From Mycolicibacterium sphagni (GTDB taxonomy: Bacteria > Actinomycetota > Actinomycetes > Mycobacteriales > Mycobacteriaceae): 64,000 nucleotides of DNA. Below, in pieces: positions 1 to 10,020 of this stretch. The position numbers and the translations under genes are program-made. Position 1 is the stretch's first letter. Every line of letters starts with the position of its first letter. The stretch spans positions 87,293 through 151,292 of the forward strand of contig NZ_NOZR01000012.1 of NCBI RefSeq assembly GCF_002250655.1. The letters are read 5' to 3'. Below the pieces are notes generated by a model. That model did not search any database and had not been told where the DNA came from. It was given only the letters and a program-made list of their open reading frames with translations.

Positions 1-1
1 C

Positions 2-697
2 CCACTGGTCGCGGCGCTGGATCGCGACGATGTGGTGCGGCTGTCCCCGCCGGGATTCGGGGCCTCGTTGCCCGCGGATTTCCCCGCGACGTACTTGGCC
101 TACCGCGACTGGCTGGAAGTCGAGCTGGAACGGTTCGACGAACCCGTCGACCTGGTCGGCCACGACTGGGGCGGTGGCCATGTCGTCAATGTCGTCATGC
201 ACCGGCCGGAACTGGTGCGCAGTTGGACCAGCGACATCGTCGGGGTGTTCCATCCCGACTACGTCTGGCACGACATGGCCCAGGTGTGGCAGACCCCGGA
301 CTCCGGGGAAGAACTGATCGAGGCGATGATCGGCGGCTCGCTCGAGGACCGGGTCGCCCAGATGGCGGGCTTCGGCATACCGGACGACGTCGCGGCTGAA
401 CTGGCCGCCGGTCAGGGTCCGGACATGGGCCGGGCCATCCTGGCGCTGTACCGCTCAGCGGCCCAGCCCGCGGTGGCCGAGGAGGGCCGCCAGTTGGGCA
501 ACGCTGCGGCCCGGCCGGGGCTGTCGGTGCTGGCCACCGAGGATCCCTTCGTCGGCACTGACGACCAGCGGCGCGATGCTGCCGAGCGGGCCGGTGCCCG
601 CACCGTGGTGCTGAACGGCCTCGGTCACTGGTGGATGTTGCAAGACCCCGCGCGCGGCGCGCAGGCGCTCACCGAGTTCTGGGCGTCGCTGGGTTGA
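2..697 (+). CDS. alpha/beta hydrolase, 5'-truncated by the window edge
   Basis: The reading frame is open from the first codon of the window, so the N-terminus lies outside it. The visible part has the nucleophile elbow GHDWGG, in which Asp rather than Ser is the nucleophile, as in epoxide hydrolases and haloalkane dehalogenases. A late Gly-His (GLGHWWM) supplies the expected catalytic His near the C-terminus. The cap region between them is short. Substrate cannot be told from sequence. It ends about 90 bases before the arylsulfatase on the same strand and could be cotranscribed with it. Family assignment is firm; the specific activity is not. Confidence 0.8.
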   Translation, partial: PLVAALDRDDVVRLSPPGFGASLPADFPATYLAYRDWLEVELERFDEPVDLVGHDWGGGHVVNVVMHRPELVRSWTSDIVGVFHPDYVWHDMAQVWQTPDSGEELIEAMIGGSLEDRVAQMAGFGIPDDVAAELAAGQGPDMGRAILALYRSAAQPAVAEEGRQLGNAAARPGLSVLATEDPFVGTDDQRRDAAERAGARTVVLNGLGHWWMLQDPARGAQALTEFWASLG

Positions 698-788
698 TTC
701 ACAGCGGGTTCGACTGCGGCACCACGACTGCGGTGCGAGCATGGCTACGTCGCGGCCGAAACGCGCCGCCGGGGACGGAGGAATCACC

Positions 789-3110
789 GTGGCCGAGCCA
801 TTCCGCGGAGTTATCAGACTGGACGTGCGGGACTCCGTTGCCGACTGGACGCCTTATACCTTGCCGAAGGCGCCCGACGGGGCTCCGAACATCCTGATCA
901 TTCTCTACGACGACACCGGACAGGCGTCGTGGTCGCCGTACGGCGGCCGGATCAACATGCCGACCTTGGATCGGCTGGCCGACAACGGCCTGACGTACAC
1001 GCAGTGGCATACCACCGCCCTGTGCTCTCCTACCCGGTCGACGTTCCTGACCGGGCGCAACCATCACGTCAACCGCTTTGCGTCGATCACCGAAGGCTCA
1101 AACGGCTTCCCCGGGGCCGCCGCCCGACTTCCCGCGGAGTGCGCCACCATCGGCCAGGTGTTGCAGGACAACGGATTTGCCACGTACTGGATTGGCAAGA
1201 ACCACAACGTGCCGACTGAGGACATCTCTGCTGCGGGCAACCGCTCGGAATGGCCACTGTCCAAGGGTTTCGACCGGTTCTACGGCTTCCTTGGTGGGGA
1301 GACCAACCAGTGGTATCCGGACCTGGTGGTCGACAACCATTTCATCGAGCCGCCCGCCACGCCGGAGGAGGGCTATCACCTGTCCAAGGACCTGGCAGAC
1401 CAGGCGATCATGATGCTGCGCGACCAGCACTCGGTGGCGCCGTCCAAGCCGTGGTTCATGTGGTTCTGCCCGGGTGCCAACCATGCCCCCCACCATGCGC
1501 CGCAGGAGTACATCGACAAGTACAAGGGCATGTTCGACGACGGTTACGAGGCCTACCGCGAGTGGGTGCTGGCCCGGATGATCGAGCGAGGCGTCGTGCC
1601 CGAGGACACCGATCTCACCCCACTGAACCCGATGTCCGACGACGTGTCCAACCCCGCCGACTATGTGCGTCCCTGGGCTGAGCTTGGCGACGACGAGAGG
1701 AAACTGTTCGCCCGGATGGCTGAGGTGTTCGCCGGGTTCTCCGAGTACACCGACGTCCAGATCGGCCGCGTCGTCGAATTCCTCGAGCGCACCGGCCAAC
1801 TCGACAACACATTGATCTTCTACTGCGCCGACAACGGCGCGTCCGGAGAGGGCACCGCCAGCGGGTCGGTCAACGAGAACAAGTTCTTCAACGGTTATCC
1901 CGACGATCTCCAAGAGAATCTTTCCTACATCGACGCGCTCGGCGGGCCCGATGCCTACAACCACTACCCCACTGGCTGGGCGGCGGCCTTCTCCACGCCG
2001 TATCAGATGTTCAAACGCTACTCGCAGTTCGCGGGAGGAACCTGCGACCCGATGATCATCCACTGGCCCAAGGGAATCAAGGCCAAGGGCGAGATGCGCC
2101 ATCAGTACCACCATTCCACCGATATCGTGCCGACGATCCTTGATGCGGTCGGACTCGAGATGCCCACGGTGTATCGGGGTGTCGACCAATACCCACTCAG
2201 CGGGGTCTCGATGCGCTACAGCTTCGACGACGCGCACGCCCCGACCACGAAGAAGCGCCAGTACTACGCCATGCTCGGCACCCGCGGCATCTGGCAGGAC
2301 GGCTGGAAAGCATCGGCCATCCACGCACCGATCAGCGGCAAGGGCCACTTCGACAAGGACCGCTGGGAGCTCTACCACGTCGATGAGGACCGCGCCGAAG
2401 CGCACGATCTCGCCGATCAGCATCCCGAGAAGCTCCAAGAGCTCATCGCGACCTGGTTCGAGGAGGCAGATGCGAATTTCGTACTGCCCCTTGATGACCG
2501 GACCGCGCTGGAGATGATCACCGTCGAGCGCCCGCGGAGCGAGCCGGCTCGGTCGCGCTACGTCTACTACCCCGACACCACACCGGTTCCCGAAGCTGTC
2601 GCCGTCAACATCCGCGGCAGGTCCTACAAAATCCTCGCCGACGTCGAGGTGACGATGGAGTCGCAGGGCGTCATCTTCGCGCACGGCGCGCGGTTCGGCG
2701 GGCATACGCTGTTCATCAAAGACCGCAGGCTGCACTACGTTTACAACTTCCTCGGCATCAAACCCGAGCAGACGTTCGTCTCCGATGTCCTGGCGCCTGG
2801 CCAGTTGACGCTCGGCGTGGAATTCACCAAGGAACGCCAGGGCAGCCACGGCGAATCGTTGGGGACCACCAAACTGTATGTGGGAGAACAGGTCGTGGCG
2901 CAGGGCCCGATGCGCGCGCAGGTCGGCACGTTCACCCTGTGCGGCGACGGACTCTGTGTCGGCTTCGACAGCGCCGACCCGGTCAGCCGGGACTACCCTG
3001 TCGGGTTCGCGTTCACCGGAGGAAAGATCCTCGGCGTCGGCATCGACATCGGTGATGACCAGTACTTGGATCTCGAAAAGGAGGCGGCCGCGGCGTTCGC
3101 CCGGGATTGA
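789..3110 (+). CDS. arylsulfatase, formylglycine-dependent
   Basis: A 773-residue type I sulfatase hydrolysing sulfate esters. The start of the domain reads PNILIILYDDTG, whose Asp pair binds the active-site calcium. The sulfatase signature CSPTR follows at about residue 79; its Cys is the residue converted to formylglycine. Further family elements are TGRNHHVNRF and HYPTGWAAAFSTPYQMFKRY. The C-terminal 180 residues form a beta-rich domain usual in long mycobacterial arylsulfatases. I chose GTG 789 because GGAGG lies just upstream; an in-frame ATG at 741 would add 16 residues but has no clear ribosome site. There is no obvious signal peptide, suggesting a cytoplasmic enzyme. The natural substrate is unknown. 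Confidence 0.9.
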   Translation: MAEPFRGVIRLDVRDSVADWTPYTLPKAPDGAPNILIILYDDTGQASWSPYGGRINMPTLDRLADNGLTYTQWHTTALCSPTRSTFLTGRNHHVNRFASITEGSNGFPGAAARLPAECATIGQVLQDNGFATYWIGKNHNVPTEDISAAGNRSEWPLSKGFDRFYGFLGGETNQWYPDLVVDNHFIEPPATPEEGYHLSKDLADQAIMMLRDQHSVAPSKPWFMWFCPGANHAPHHAPQEYIDKYKGMFDDGYEAYREWVLARMIERGVVPEDTDLTPLNPMSDDVSNPADYVRPWAELGDDERKLFARMAEVFAGFSEYTDVQIGRVVEFLERTGQLDNTLIFYCADNGASGEGTASGSVNENKFFNGYPDDLQENLSYIDALGGPDAYNHYPTGWAAAFSTPYQMFKRYSQFAGGTCDPMIIHWPKGIKAKGEMRHQYHHSTDIVPTILDAVGLEMPTVYRGVDQYPLSGVSMRYSFDDAHAPTTKKRQYYAMLGTRGIWQDGWKASAIHAPISGKGHFDKDRWELYHVDEDRAEAHDLADQHPEKLQELIATWFEEADANFVLPLDDRTALEMITVERPRSEPARSRYVYYPDTTPVPEAVAVNIRGRSYKILADVEVTMESQGVIFAHGARFGGHTLFIKDRRLHYVYNFLGIKPEQTFVSDVLAPGQLTLGVEFTKERQGSHGESLGTTKLYVGEQVVAQGPMRAQVGTFTLCGDGLCVGFDSADPVSRDYPVGFAFTGGKILGVGIDIGDDQYLDLEKEAAAAFARD

Positions 3111-3173
3111 GACGTTTGCACCCTCGCATCCGGGGTATGCGGGACGGACCCACAACAAGGAAGTGAGGGCCGC

Positions 3174-3599
3174 ATGCTTCTCCGATCGAAACGGTTATCC
3201 AGAGCCACGATGATGGTGGTCGGCGGCGCCGCAGCGCTGACGCTGGCTGTCGGTTGCGGCGGCAACAGCGGCTCAGGAAGCACCTCGACCACATCGACGA
3301 CGCCTAGCACCCCGACCGTGAGCGTGTCGGTGACCTCGAGCGCGCCCGCATCGTCGACGGCTCCGGGCGGCGTGACCGGCGGCGGCGACGCCAACGGTGG
3401 CGGCGGCAGCATTCCCGGTGGCCCGACTGGTAGCGGTGGCCCCGGTGGCGGCGGGGGCACCGTCCCCGGTGGCCCGACCGGTAGCGGTGGCCCCGGCGGC
3501 GGCAGCGGCACCATTCCCGGCGTCGGCAGCGGCGGCGGTGGGCCCGGTGGTGGCGGCGGCTGCATCAACGGCGTGGGCTGCATCGGCAGCGGCGGCTAA
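3174..3599 (+). CDS. small glycine-rich secreted protein or lipoprotein
   Basis: 141 residues. The N-terminus has basic residues, a hydrophobic stretch (about residues 13-27) and a cysteine after AVG, which resembles a lipobox although Ala at -3 is not ideal. A Ser/Thr/Pro-rich linker follows. The second half is almost entirely Gly, Pro and Ser with two near-identical copies of PGGPTGSGGPGGG. There are two more Cys near the end, spaced six residues apart, which could form a disulfide. GGAAG precedes the ATG at normal distance. No enzymatic domain is visible. It is probably a cell-envelope-exposed protein of unknown function. Confidence 0.6.
   Translation: MLLRSKRLSRATMMVVGGAAALTLAVGCGGNSGSGSTSTTSTTPSTPTVSVSVTSSAPASSTAPGGVTGGGDANGGGGSIPGGPTGSGGPGGGGGTVPGGPTGSGGPGGGSGTIPGVGSGGGGPGGGGGCINGVGCIGSGG
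3415..3510 (+). repeat. tandem 48-bp coding repeat
   Basis: Two adjacent units of 48 bases, differing at a few positions, encode the Gly-Pro-rich repeat of the small secreted protein. Such units can expand or contract by slippage. Confidence 0.6.
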
Positions 3600-3612
3600 A
3601 CACCAGTACTGC

Positions 3613-3663
3613 AGTGGCCACTGGCGACGCATATCAACCCGCGTCGTGTCGCCAGTGGCCACT
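3613..3663. terminator. bidirectional hairpin between convergent genes
   Basis: A perfect 16-base inverted repeat (3613-3628 and 3648-3663) with a 19-base loop lies between the stop of the glycine-rich protein gene and the stop of the convergent aldehyde dehydrogenase. Each arm contains the self-complementary AGTGGCCACT. There is no U-tract on either strand, as is common for mycobacterial terminators. Confidence 0.65.
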
Positions 3664-5099
3664 CAGGCTTCTGCTGGTCCCACCCGGTAGATCGATTTGA
3701 GGGCGAAGAAGGCATCCAGGCCTTCGGGTCCCAGCTCACGGCCGATGCCGCTGGCTTTCACTCCCCCGAACGGCGCGCGGAAATCCAGCTGATAGTCATT
3801 GATTCCGATGGTGCCGGCGCGCACAGCCCTGGCGACTTCGGTGGCCCGCTCGTCATCGGTGGACCACACCGTTCCCGCTAAACCGAACTCGCTGTCGTTG
3901 GCCAGCGCGATAGCCTCGTCGTCGCCGTCGTAGGGGATCACCGCGAGCACCGGACCGAAGATCTCTTCCTGGGCTATGCGGTCGGCATTGGCGACATCGG
4001 CGAACACCGTCGGCGAAACAAACCAGCCACGCGGTTGATCTGCGGGAACCGATCCGCCCGCAACGAGTTTCGCGGTGCTGTTCTTGCCCGACTCGATGTA
4101 GCCCAGCACCCGGTTGCGCTGCCGTTCGCTGACCAGTGGACCGATGTCGGTAGAAGTGTCCAGCGGGTCACCGACTTTCAGCGCACCGACCATCTCGGCC
4201 AGCGCGCCCAGCACCTCGTCGTAGCGGGAACGCGGCGCCAGAATTCGCGAGCTCAGATGGCAGGTCTGGCCGTTGTTGACGAACGACGCGTTGCGGAGTC
4301 CCTTCATCGTGGCGACCAGGTCCGCGTCGTCGAGGATGATCGCCGCCGACTTGCCGCCCAGTTCGAGGGTGACCGGGCGCAGCAGCCGGCCGCACACCTC
4401 ACCGATGGTGCGCCCGGCTGCCGTCGACCCGGTGAAGGTGACTTTGTCCACGCCGGGATGCGCCACCAGATAGGCACCCGCCGCCGCATCGCCGGGCACG
4501 ATGTTGAGAGCCCCTGGCGGCAGCCCGGCTGCCGCGGCGGCCTCGGCGAACACCAAGGCGTCCAAAGCCGTTTCGGGTGCGGCCTTCAACACCACCGTGC
4601 AGCCGGCCGCCAACGCCGGGGCCAGTTTGAACGCGGCCAGCGCCTGCGGGTAGTTCCACGGCACGATCGCAGCGACCACCCCGACGGCCTCGCGGCGAAC
4701 GACGGTGTGCCCGATCACGCTCGGGCGGATCTCCTCGATCGGTGTGGTGGTGATCAGCTGCGCGTAATACCGCAACAGCGCTGCCGGGAAGCGGCCGTTG
4801 GCCCCGCGGGACAACGACATCGGCATGCCGTTCTCCCGGGTCACCAGTTCGTCTGTGCCGCGGGCGCGCTGATCCAGTGCCGCGGCGAAGGCGGTGAGCA
4901 CCTCCGCACGGTGGTCCGGCGACGTGGATTGCCAGTCGGTCAGGGCTGTCCTGGCCGCGGCCACTGCGGCGTCGATATCGGCTTCGGTGGCACTGGCTCC
5001 GTCGCCCAGCGGCTCGCCGGTGGCGGCTTCGATCACCGGCTGCACCCGGTCAGCGCGCCGGAATTGGCCGTCGATGAAATGCCGCGCCGTCGTGGTCAT
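3663..5099 (-). CDS. NAD(P)-dependent aldehyde dehydrogenase
   Basis: 478 residues, full length for the ALDH superfamily, oxidising an aldehyde to the acid. Catalytic Cys280 is in NNGQTC and the general base Glu246 is in LELGGK; PWNYP at 147-151 contains the oxyanion Asn149. The Rossmann coenzyme motif FTGSTAAGR is at 222-230. The start codon overlaps the stop of the CoA-transferase gene by ATGA, so the two are translationally coupled. The pairing suggests that an aldehyde is oxidised and the acid then activated as a CoA ester, or the reverse path, but the substrate is not determined. Confidence 0.92.
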   Translation of the reverse strand: MTTTARHFIDGQFRRADRVQPVIEAATGEPLGDGASATEADIDAAVAAARTALTDWQSTSPDHRAEVLTAFAAALDQRARGTDELVTRENGMPMSLSRGANGRFPAALLRYYAQLITTTPIEEIRPSVIGHTVVRREAVGVVAAIVPWNYPQALAAFKLAPALAAGCTVVLKAAPETALDALVFAEAAAAAGLPPGALNIVPGDAAAGAYLVAHPGVDKVTFTGSTAAGRTIGEVCGRLLRPVTLELGGKSAAIILDDADLVATMKGLRNASFVNNGQTCHLSSRILAPRSRYDEVLGALAEMVGALKVGDPLDTSTDIGPLVSERQRNRVLGYIESGKNSTAKLVAGGSVPADQPRGWFVSPTVFADVANADRIAQEEIFGPVLAVIPYDGDDEAIALANDSEFGLAGTVWSTDDERATEVARAVRAGTIGINDYQLDFRAPFGGVKASGIGRELGPEGLDAFFALKSIYRVGPAEA

Positions 5100-7444
5100 T
5101 GCGCCACTCCTGTGGTTTCGGCGCTGCCGGCGGGGACGAACACCACACCGTCGGCGATCAGTTGATCGATGTCAGAGTCCGTCATGTCCAATACGTCGCG
5201 ACAGACCTGGCGGGTGTCGGCACCGGGAAGGGGCGCCGGGCGCTGAGGCGCGGTTGGGATGTGGCGGTACGGGGCGGGGCCGGCTTCGGTGGGCAGCGGG
5301 GCGGGCATCAACGGATGAATCATGTCGCTGAATACATTTCGCGATCCCAGCTGGGGGTCTTCCCGGACATCGATGGCGCGGTTCATCGGGCCGGCGGGAA
5401 CCCCGGCGGCCTGCAATGCCTCGGCGGCCTGAAGCGGCGAGCGGTCCCGGGTCCACGCCGCCAGCTCCTGCTGACCGACGACCGTCGCGAGGGTCTGGCG
5501 ATCGGCGTCCGACCGGATCGATACGACACACCATTCGTCGTCACCGGCGCACGGCAACACCAGGTGCGTGGCCGGATCCGGCTCGACCTGCCCGGCACCG
5601 GCCGCGGCTGCGGCCAGCGTGACGTAGAGGATGTCGAGCTGGTTGATCGCCGCTTCGGCTTGGGACACGTGAACTCGGGCACCGACACCGTCGCGTTCGC
5701 GCCGGATGAGTCCGGCGAGCGCGCCGATCGCGCTGATCCGCCCGACGACGTGGTCGGGGAAGATCGTCGTCGCGTCGTAGAACGCATGGCGCGCGGTGGG
5801 CGGGGGTGGCTCGGGCGATGTCCACAACCGGGTCACCCCGATGGTGGCTCGCACTAGTGGGCCGTATCCCATGCGCTTGCTCCAAGGCCCGGTATCACCG
5901 AAGGCGCTGCTTTCGGCCAGCACCAGGCCGGGGTTGAGTTCGCGTAACCGATGGTGGGAAAAGCCCAGTGCGGCAAGTGTTCCCGGTTTGAAATTGGCGA
6001 ACAGGGCATCCGATGCGGAGATCAGGCGGGCGAATAACTCTGCCCCGGCCGGGCTGCGCAACTCCAGACCCAGCCCGAGGTTGTTGCGGTGCGCCCGCGC
6101 AAAGGACTCGCTGATCTGCTGATCGGAGCCCTTTTGGCGCAGCCCGTCGGGATAACTTGAACTCTCGACCTTGATCACTTCGGCGCCCAGATCGCCGAAC
6201 AGCCGGCTGAGCTCCCCGCCCGCCACGATGACACCCAGATCCAGGACCCGGATTCCCTCCAGCGGCCGGGCCCCGACTGTCCGGACGCCGCTGGGCGTGA
6301 ATGCCGTTGAATACCAATGCCTGTCGCCGTCGCTGTCCAGGCCGGGCGCCGGAGTGCGGTAGCCGGCGTGTGTGCCGTCGACCACCCAGTAGCCCGCGGG
6401 CACGCGGGCCGGAACACCGGGAGCCAGCTCGGTGTCGACCAGTGCACCGACGGCCGCGAGATGCTCGGATTCCAACGCCTCCGACGGAGACAAGACGGCG
6501 GCGATCGGTACGCCATGCGCCTGGCCCTCGGCCACCAGCTGTGCCATCGTCCGGTCGGCGAACAGTGCCGCCATCAACTGGCTCAGCTCGCCGAATGCCC
6601 TGCTGCGGGCCGCGATCGACTCGAAACGGGGATCCTGGAACTGCTCGGGCTCCCCCAGCCAGGCCCGCATCCCATGCCACTGTCGCGGCGCCAGCACACA
6701 GAGACGAACGTAGCCGTCGGCACACCGGAAGATCGGATAGGAGTCCTGGTTTCGCGGCCGGCCGCGCCACTGCTCGGCGGCGTTACGGGCGGTCGCGGCC
6801 TGGCCCTGGGTGCCGAACGGTGGGTCCAGCGTCAGGACCACCGCGTCGAATCGGGAAAAGTCAACGTAATCGCCTGTCCCGCAACGTAATCGATTGAAGT
6901 AGGCGACCAGGACCGCCCAAGTCGCCTGCACCGCGGCGGTGGTCGAGGCGATGCCGTCCGGCGGCAGCACGGGGGTACCCGTGGGCGGGCCGGAGCGCGA
7001 CAGTGCCGAGCACATCGCGTAGAGCACCGCATCGGTGGCCTGCCAGGACGCCCGCGGGCCGGTGCTGCCGAAATCGGTGACCGACATTGTGACCAGCTGC
7101 GGGAACAGGTCGGCCAGCGCGGCGCACGAGGTGCCGAACGCGGCGACCTGCCCGGGCGTCCCGCTGTCGACGACGATGTCGGCGCCCGCGGCCAACTCGA
7201 AGAACAGCGCGCGGTCGGCGTCGTCGGCCGGATCCAGCACGGTGCCGCGCTTGTTGGCGTTGTGCAGAGCGAACGGGACACTGACCCCATCCAGGGTGGG
7301 CCGGGCATGTCGGGCCGGGCTGCCTCCGGGCGGTTCGATCTTGATGACATCGGCGCCCAGATCCGCCAGCAGCCGGGTAACCGCGTCGCCCGCAGCCTCG
7401 CACAGGTCCAGCACCCGTACCGACGCGAGCAATGATTCCGTCAT
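5096..7444 (-). CDS. fused double CaiB/BaiF (family III) CoA-transferase
   Basis: 782 residues from ATG 7444, about twice the usual 400 for family III CoA-transferases, because two copies are fused. Copy 1 begins VRVLDL and has LGADVIKIEPPGG; copy 2 begins near residue 397 with IRVLDL and has LGAEVIKVES. By alignment to formyl-CoA transferase, where the catalytic Asp sits in VSMQDAV, copy 1 has Asp200 (SRFDAVV) but copy 2 has Glu597 (SQAEAAI). The open frame extends upstream to 7663, but that part is low-complexity and unlike the family. The gene is first in a two-gene operon with the aldehyde dehydrogenase and diverges from the phosphoketolase. Family certain, substrate unknown. Confidence 0.9.
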   Translation of the reverse strand: MTESLLASVRVLDLCEAAGDAVTRLLADLGADVIKIEPPGGSPARHARPTLDGVSVPFALHNANKRGTVLDPADDADRALFFELAAGADIVVDSGTPGQVAAFGTSCAALADLFPQLVTMSVTDFGSTGPRASWQATDAVLYAMCSALSRSGPPTGTPVLPPDGIASTTAAVQATWAVLVAYFNRLRCGTGDYVDFSRFDAVVLTLDPPFGTQGQAATARNAAEQWRGRPRNQDSYPIFRCADGYVRLCVLAPRQWHGMRAWLGEPEQFQDPRFESIAARSRAFGELSQLMAALFADRTMAQLVAEGQAHGVPIAAVLSPSEALESEHLAAVGALVDTELAPGVPARVPAGYWVVDGTHAGYRTPAPGLDSDGDRHWYSTAFTPSGVRTVGARPLEGIRVLDLGVIVAGGELSRLFGDLGAEVIKVESSSYPDGLRQKGSDQQISESFARAHRNNLGLGLELRSPAGAELFARLISASDALFANFKPGTLAALGFSHHRLRELNPGLVLAESSAFGDTGPWSKRMGYGPLVRATIGVTRLWTSPEPPPPTARHAFYDATTIFPDHVVGRISAIGALAGLIRRERDGVGARVHVSQAEAAINQLDILYVTLAAAAAGAGQVEPDPATHLVLPCAGDDEWCVVSIRSDADRQTLATVVGQQELAAWTRDRSPLQAAEALQAAGVPAGPMNRAIDVREDPQLGSRNVFSDMIHPLMPAPLPTEAGPAPYRHIPTAPQRPAPLPGADTRQVCRDVLDMTDSDIDQLIADGVVFVPAGSAETTGVAQ

Positions 7445-7539
7445 GAGTCCACCGCCAAGCCCAGCACGTCGGTCAGAGTAATAGAGCGGCCCGTGAACAA
7501 ACGGTGCCACGGCGGCACACTCATGCCGATCGGGGTTTG

Positions 7540-9975
7540 ATGGAAAACATGCAGTCGATAAGCGAAGAGACGATCGCCCAACTGGACGGCTGGTGGCGCG
7601 CCGCCAACTACCTCTCCGTCGGTCAGATCTACCTGCTGGACAACCCGCTGCTACGAACTCCACTGTCCCGCGAAGACGTCAAGCCCAGACTGCTCGGCCA
7701 CTGGGGCACGACCCCCGGGCTCAACTTCCTCTACGCACATCTCAACCGCGTCATCAAACAGCGTGAGCAGTCGACCATCTACGTCACCGGACCCGGCCAC
7801 GGCGGTCCCGGTCTGGTGGCCAATGCCTACTTGGACGGCACCTACAGCGAGACCTACCCCGACATCACCCAGGACACCGAGGGTCTGCGCCGGTTGTTCC
7901 GCCAGTTCTCCTTCCCCGGCGGTATCCCCTCGCATGTCGCGCCGGAGACCCCAGGGTCGATCCACGAAGGCGGTGAACTCGGTTACGCGCTATCGCATGC
8001 CTACGGAGCGGCGTTCGACAATCCGGATCTGCTGGTGGTCGCGGTGGTCGGCGACGGAGAGGCCGAGACCGGTGCGCTGGCCACCAGTTGGCATTCCAAC
8101 AAATTCCTCAACACCGCCAACGACGGTGTGGTGCTGCCGATCCTGCATCTCAACGGCTACAAAATCGCCAACCCCACAGTGCTGGCGCGCATCCCGGAAG
8201 ACGAATTGCGCAGCCTGATGATCGGGTTGGGCCATCAGCCGTATTTCTTCGAGGTGCCCGACGACGGCTCGACCGATCACGCCGAGGCGCACCGCCGGTT
8301 CGCCGCCCTGCTCGACGAGGTGGTGGACCGGATCGCGGAGCTGAAGGCGCAACCCGACGCAGAGCGTCCGGCGTGGCCGATGATCGTGTTCCGCACCCCG
8401 AAGGGCTGGACCGGTCCGGCCTACATCGACGGCAAGAAGACCACCGGCTCCTGGCGGGCGCACCAGGTTCCGCTGGCCAGCGCCCGCGACACCCCCGAAC
8501 ATCTTCAGGTGCTGGCCGACTGGCTGGCCTCCTACCGGGCCGACGAATTGTTCGACGCCGACGGCAGGCTCGACCCGCACATCGCCGCGCTGGCACCGCA
8601 CGGCCAGCTCCGGATGAGCGACAACCCGCACACCAACGGCGGACTTCTGCTCAAAGATCTGCGGCTGCCGGACTTCCGGAGCTTCGGCGTCGACGTGCCC
8701 GCCCCTGGGGCCACGATCGCCGAGGCCACCCGTGTGCTCGGGCAGTGGCTCACCGAGGTGATCCGGCTCAACCCGGACAACTTCCGGATCTTCGGGCCCG
8801 ACGAAACCGCGTCCAACCGCCTGCAAGCCGTTTTCGACGTGACCGACAAACAATGGAATGCCGAGTACTTCAGCCCGGAAGTCGACGAGCATCTGGCCCG
8901 GGCCGGCCGGGTGATGGAGATGCTGTCCGAGCACCAGTGCCAAGGCTGGCTGGAGGGATACCTGCTGACCGGCCGGCACGGGTTGTTCAATTGCTACGAG
9001 GCCTTCATCCACATCATCGACTCGATGTTCAACCAGCACGCCAAGTGGCTGAAGGTCACCAATCACATCCCGTGGCGCCGCCCGGTAGCCAGCCTCAATT
9101 ACCTTCTGTCCAGCCATGTTTGGCGTCAGGACCACAACGGCTTCAGCCATCAGGATCCCGGTTTCATCGACCACGTTGTCAACAAGCGCGCCGAGGTGGT
9201 GCGGGTGTATCTGCCGCCGGACGCCAACACGCTGCTGTCGACCTACGACCACTGCCTGCGTTCGCGCCAGTACGTCAACGTCGTCGTCGCCGGCAAACAG
9301 CCGCACCCCAACTTCCTCACTATGGAGCAGGCGATCGCCCACTGCACCCGCGGGTTGGGCATCTGGGAATGGGCCGGCAACGAGACGCTCGGCGAAGATC
9401 CCGACGTGGTGATCGCCGCCGCCGGCGACGTGCCCACCCTGGAGGCCCTGGCGGCCGCCGACCTGCTGAGCCGGCACCTACCCGAGCTGAAGGTGCGCTT
9501 CGTCAACGTCGTCGACCTGATGCGGCTACAGGACGCCACCGAGCATCCGCACGGCCTGTCCAACCGCGAGTTCGACATGATCTTCACCCGGGACAAGCCC
9601 GTGATCTTCGCCTACCACGGCTACCCCTGGCTGATTCACCGGCTGACCTACCGCCGCAGCAACGACAGCCGCATCCATGTCCGCGGCTACAAAGAAGAGG
9701 GCACCACCACCACGCCCTTCGACATGGTGATGCTCAACGATCTGGACCGCTTCCACCTCGTCATCGACGTATTGGATCGAGTCCCGAGCCTGGGTTCCAC
9801 GTGCGCCACGCTGCGCCAGCAGATGGTCGACAAGCGTCTGGCCGCCCGGGAGTACACCAGGGCCTACGGTGACGACATCCCGGAGGTGCGCGACTGGGTG
9901 TGGCCGGACGCGCGCGGCGCAGCGGTAACTGGGTCCGTCGACGCCACCGCCTCGACCGGCGGGGACAACGAGTAG
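7540..9975 (+). CDS. xfp: xylulose-5-phosphate/fructose-6-phosphate phosphoketolase
   Basis: About 811 residues, the usual family length. It is a thiamine-diphosphate enzyme splitting xylulose 5-phosphate (and often fructose 6-phosphate) into acetyl phosphate and an aldose phosphate. Family hallmarks seen are the N-terminal [32 protein letters not shown], the diphosphate-binding [10 protein letters not shown] and the later [18 protein letters not shown]. Candidate starts are GTG 7504, ATG 7540 and ATG 7549; none has a strong ribosome site and 7540 is chosen by family length. It shares a short divergent promoter region with the CoA-transferase operon. It provides a route from pentose phosphates to acetyl phosphate. 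Confidence 0.95.
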   Translation: MENMQSISEETIAQLDGWWRAANYLSVGQIYLLDNPLLRTPLSREDVKPRLLGHWGTTPGLNFLYAHLNRVIKQREQSTIYVTGPGHGGPGLVANAYLDGTYSETYPDITQDTEGLRRLFRQFSFPGGIPSHVAPETPGSIHEGGELGYALSHAYGAAFDNPDLLVVAVVGDGEAETGALATSWHSNKFLNTANDGVVLPILHLNGYKIANPTVLARIPEDELRSLMIGLGHQPYFFEVPDDGSTDHAEAHRRFAALLDEVVDRIAELKAQPDAERPAWPMIVFRTPKGWTGPAYIDGKKTTGSWRAHQVPLASARDTPEHLQVLADWLASYRADELFDADGRLDPHIAALAPHGQLRMSDNPHTNGGLLLKDLRLPDFRSFGVDVPAPGATIAEATRVLGQWLTEVIRLNPDNFRIFGPDETASNRLQAVFDVTDKQWNAEYFSPEVDEHLARAGRVMEMLSEHQCQGWLEGYLLTGRHGLFNCYEAFIHIIDSMFNQHAKWLKVTNHIPWRRPVASLNYLLSSHVWRQDHNGFSHQDPGFIDHVVNKRAEVVRVYLPPDANTLLSTYDHCLRSRQYVNVVVAGKQPHPNFLTMEQAIAHCTRGLGIWEWAGNETLGEDPDVVIAAAGDVPTLEALAAADLLSRHLPELKVRFVNVVDLMRLQDATEHPHGLSNREFDMIFTRDKPVIFAYHGYPWLIHRLTYRRSNDSRIHVRGYKEEGTTTTPFDMVMLNDLDRFHLVIDVLDRVPSLGSTCATLRQQMVDKRLAAREYTRAYGDDIPEVRDWVWPDARGAAVTGSVDATASTGGDNE

Positions 9976-10005
9976 CGACTGAGCTGGCCATTTGCCAGTG
10001 ACAGG

Positions 10006-10011
10006 TATGCT
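10006..10011 (+). promoter_or_regulatory. candidate -10 element for the CPBP protease gene
   Basis: TATGCT preceded by GG lies nine bases before ATG 10021, so a transcript would be leaderless or almost so. No convincing -35 hexamer at 17-18 bases. Inference only. Confidence 0.35.
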
Positions 10012-10020
10012 TGCCCAGTT

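Noticed and set aside
1098..3158. 686-codon open frame antisense to the arylsulfatase
   Set aside because: A high-GC shadow of the real gene: no ribosome site, no recognisable family, and the opposite strand encodes a complete sulfatase.
3411..3510. CRISPR-like direct repeats
   Set aside because: Only two adjacent units without spacers, in frame inside a coding gene for a Gly-Pro repeat.
7445..7663. N-terminal extension of the fused CoA-transferase
   Set aside because: The added residues have no family resemblance and reach into the phosphoketolase gene.
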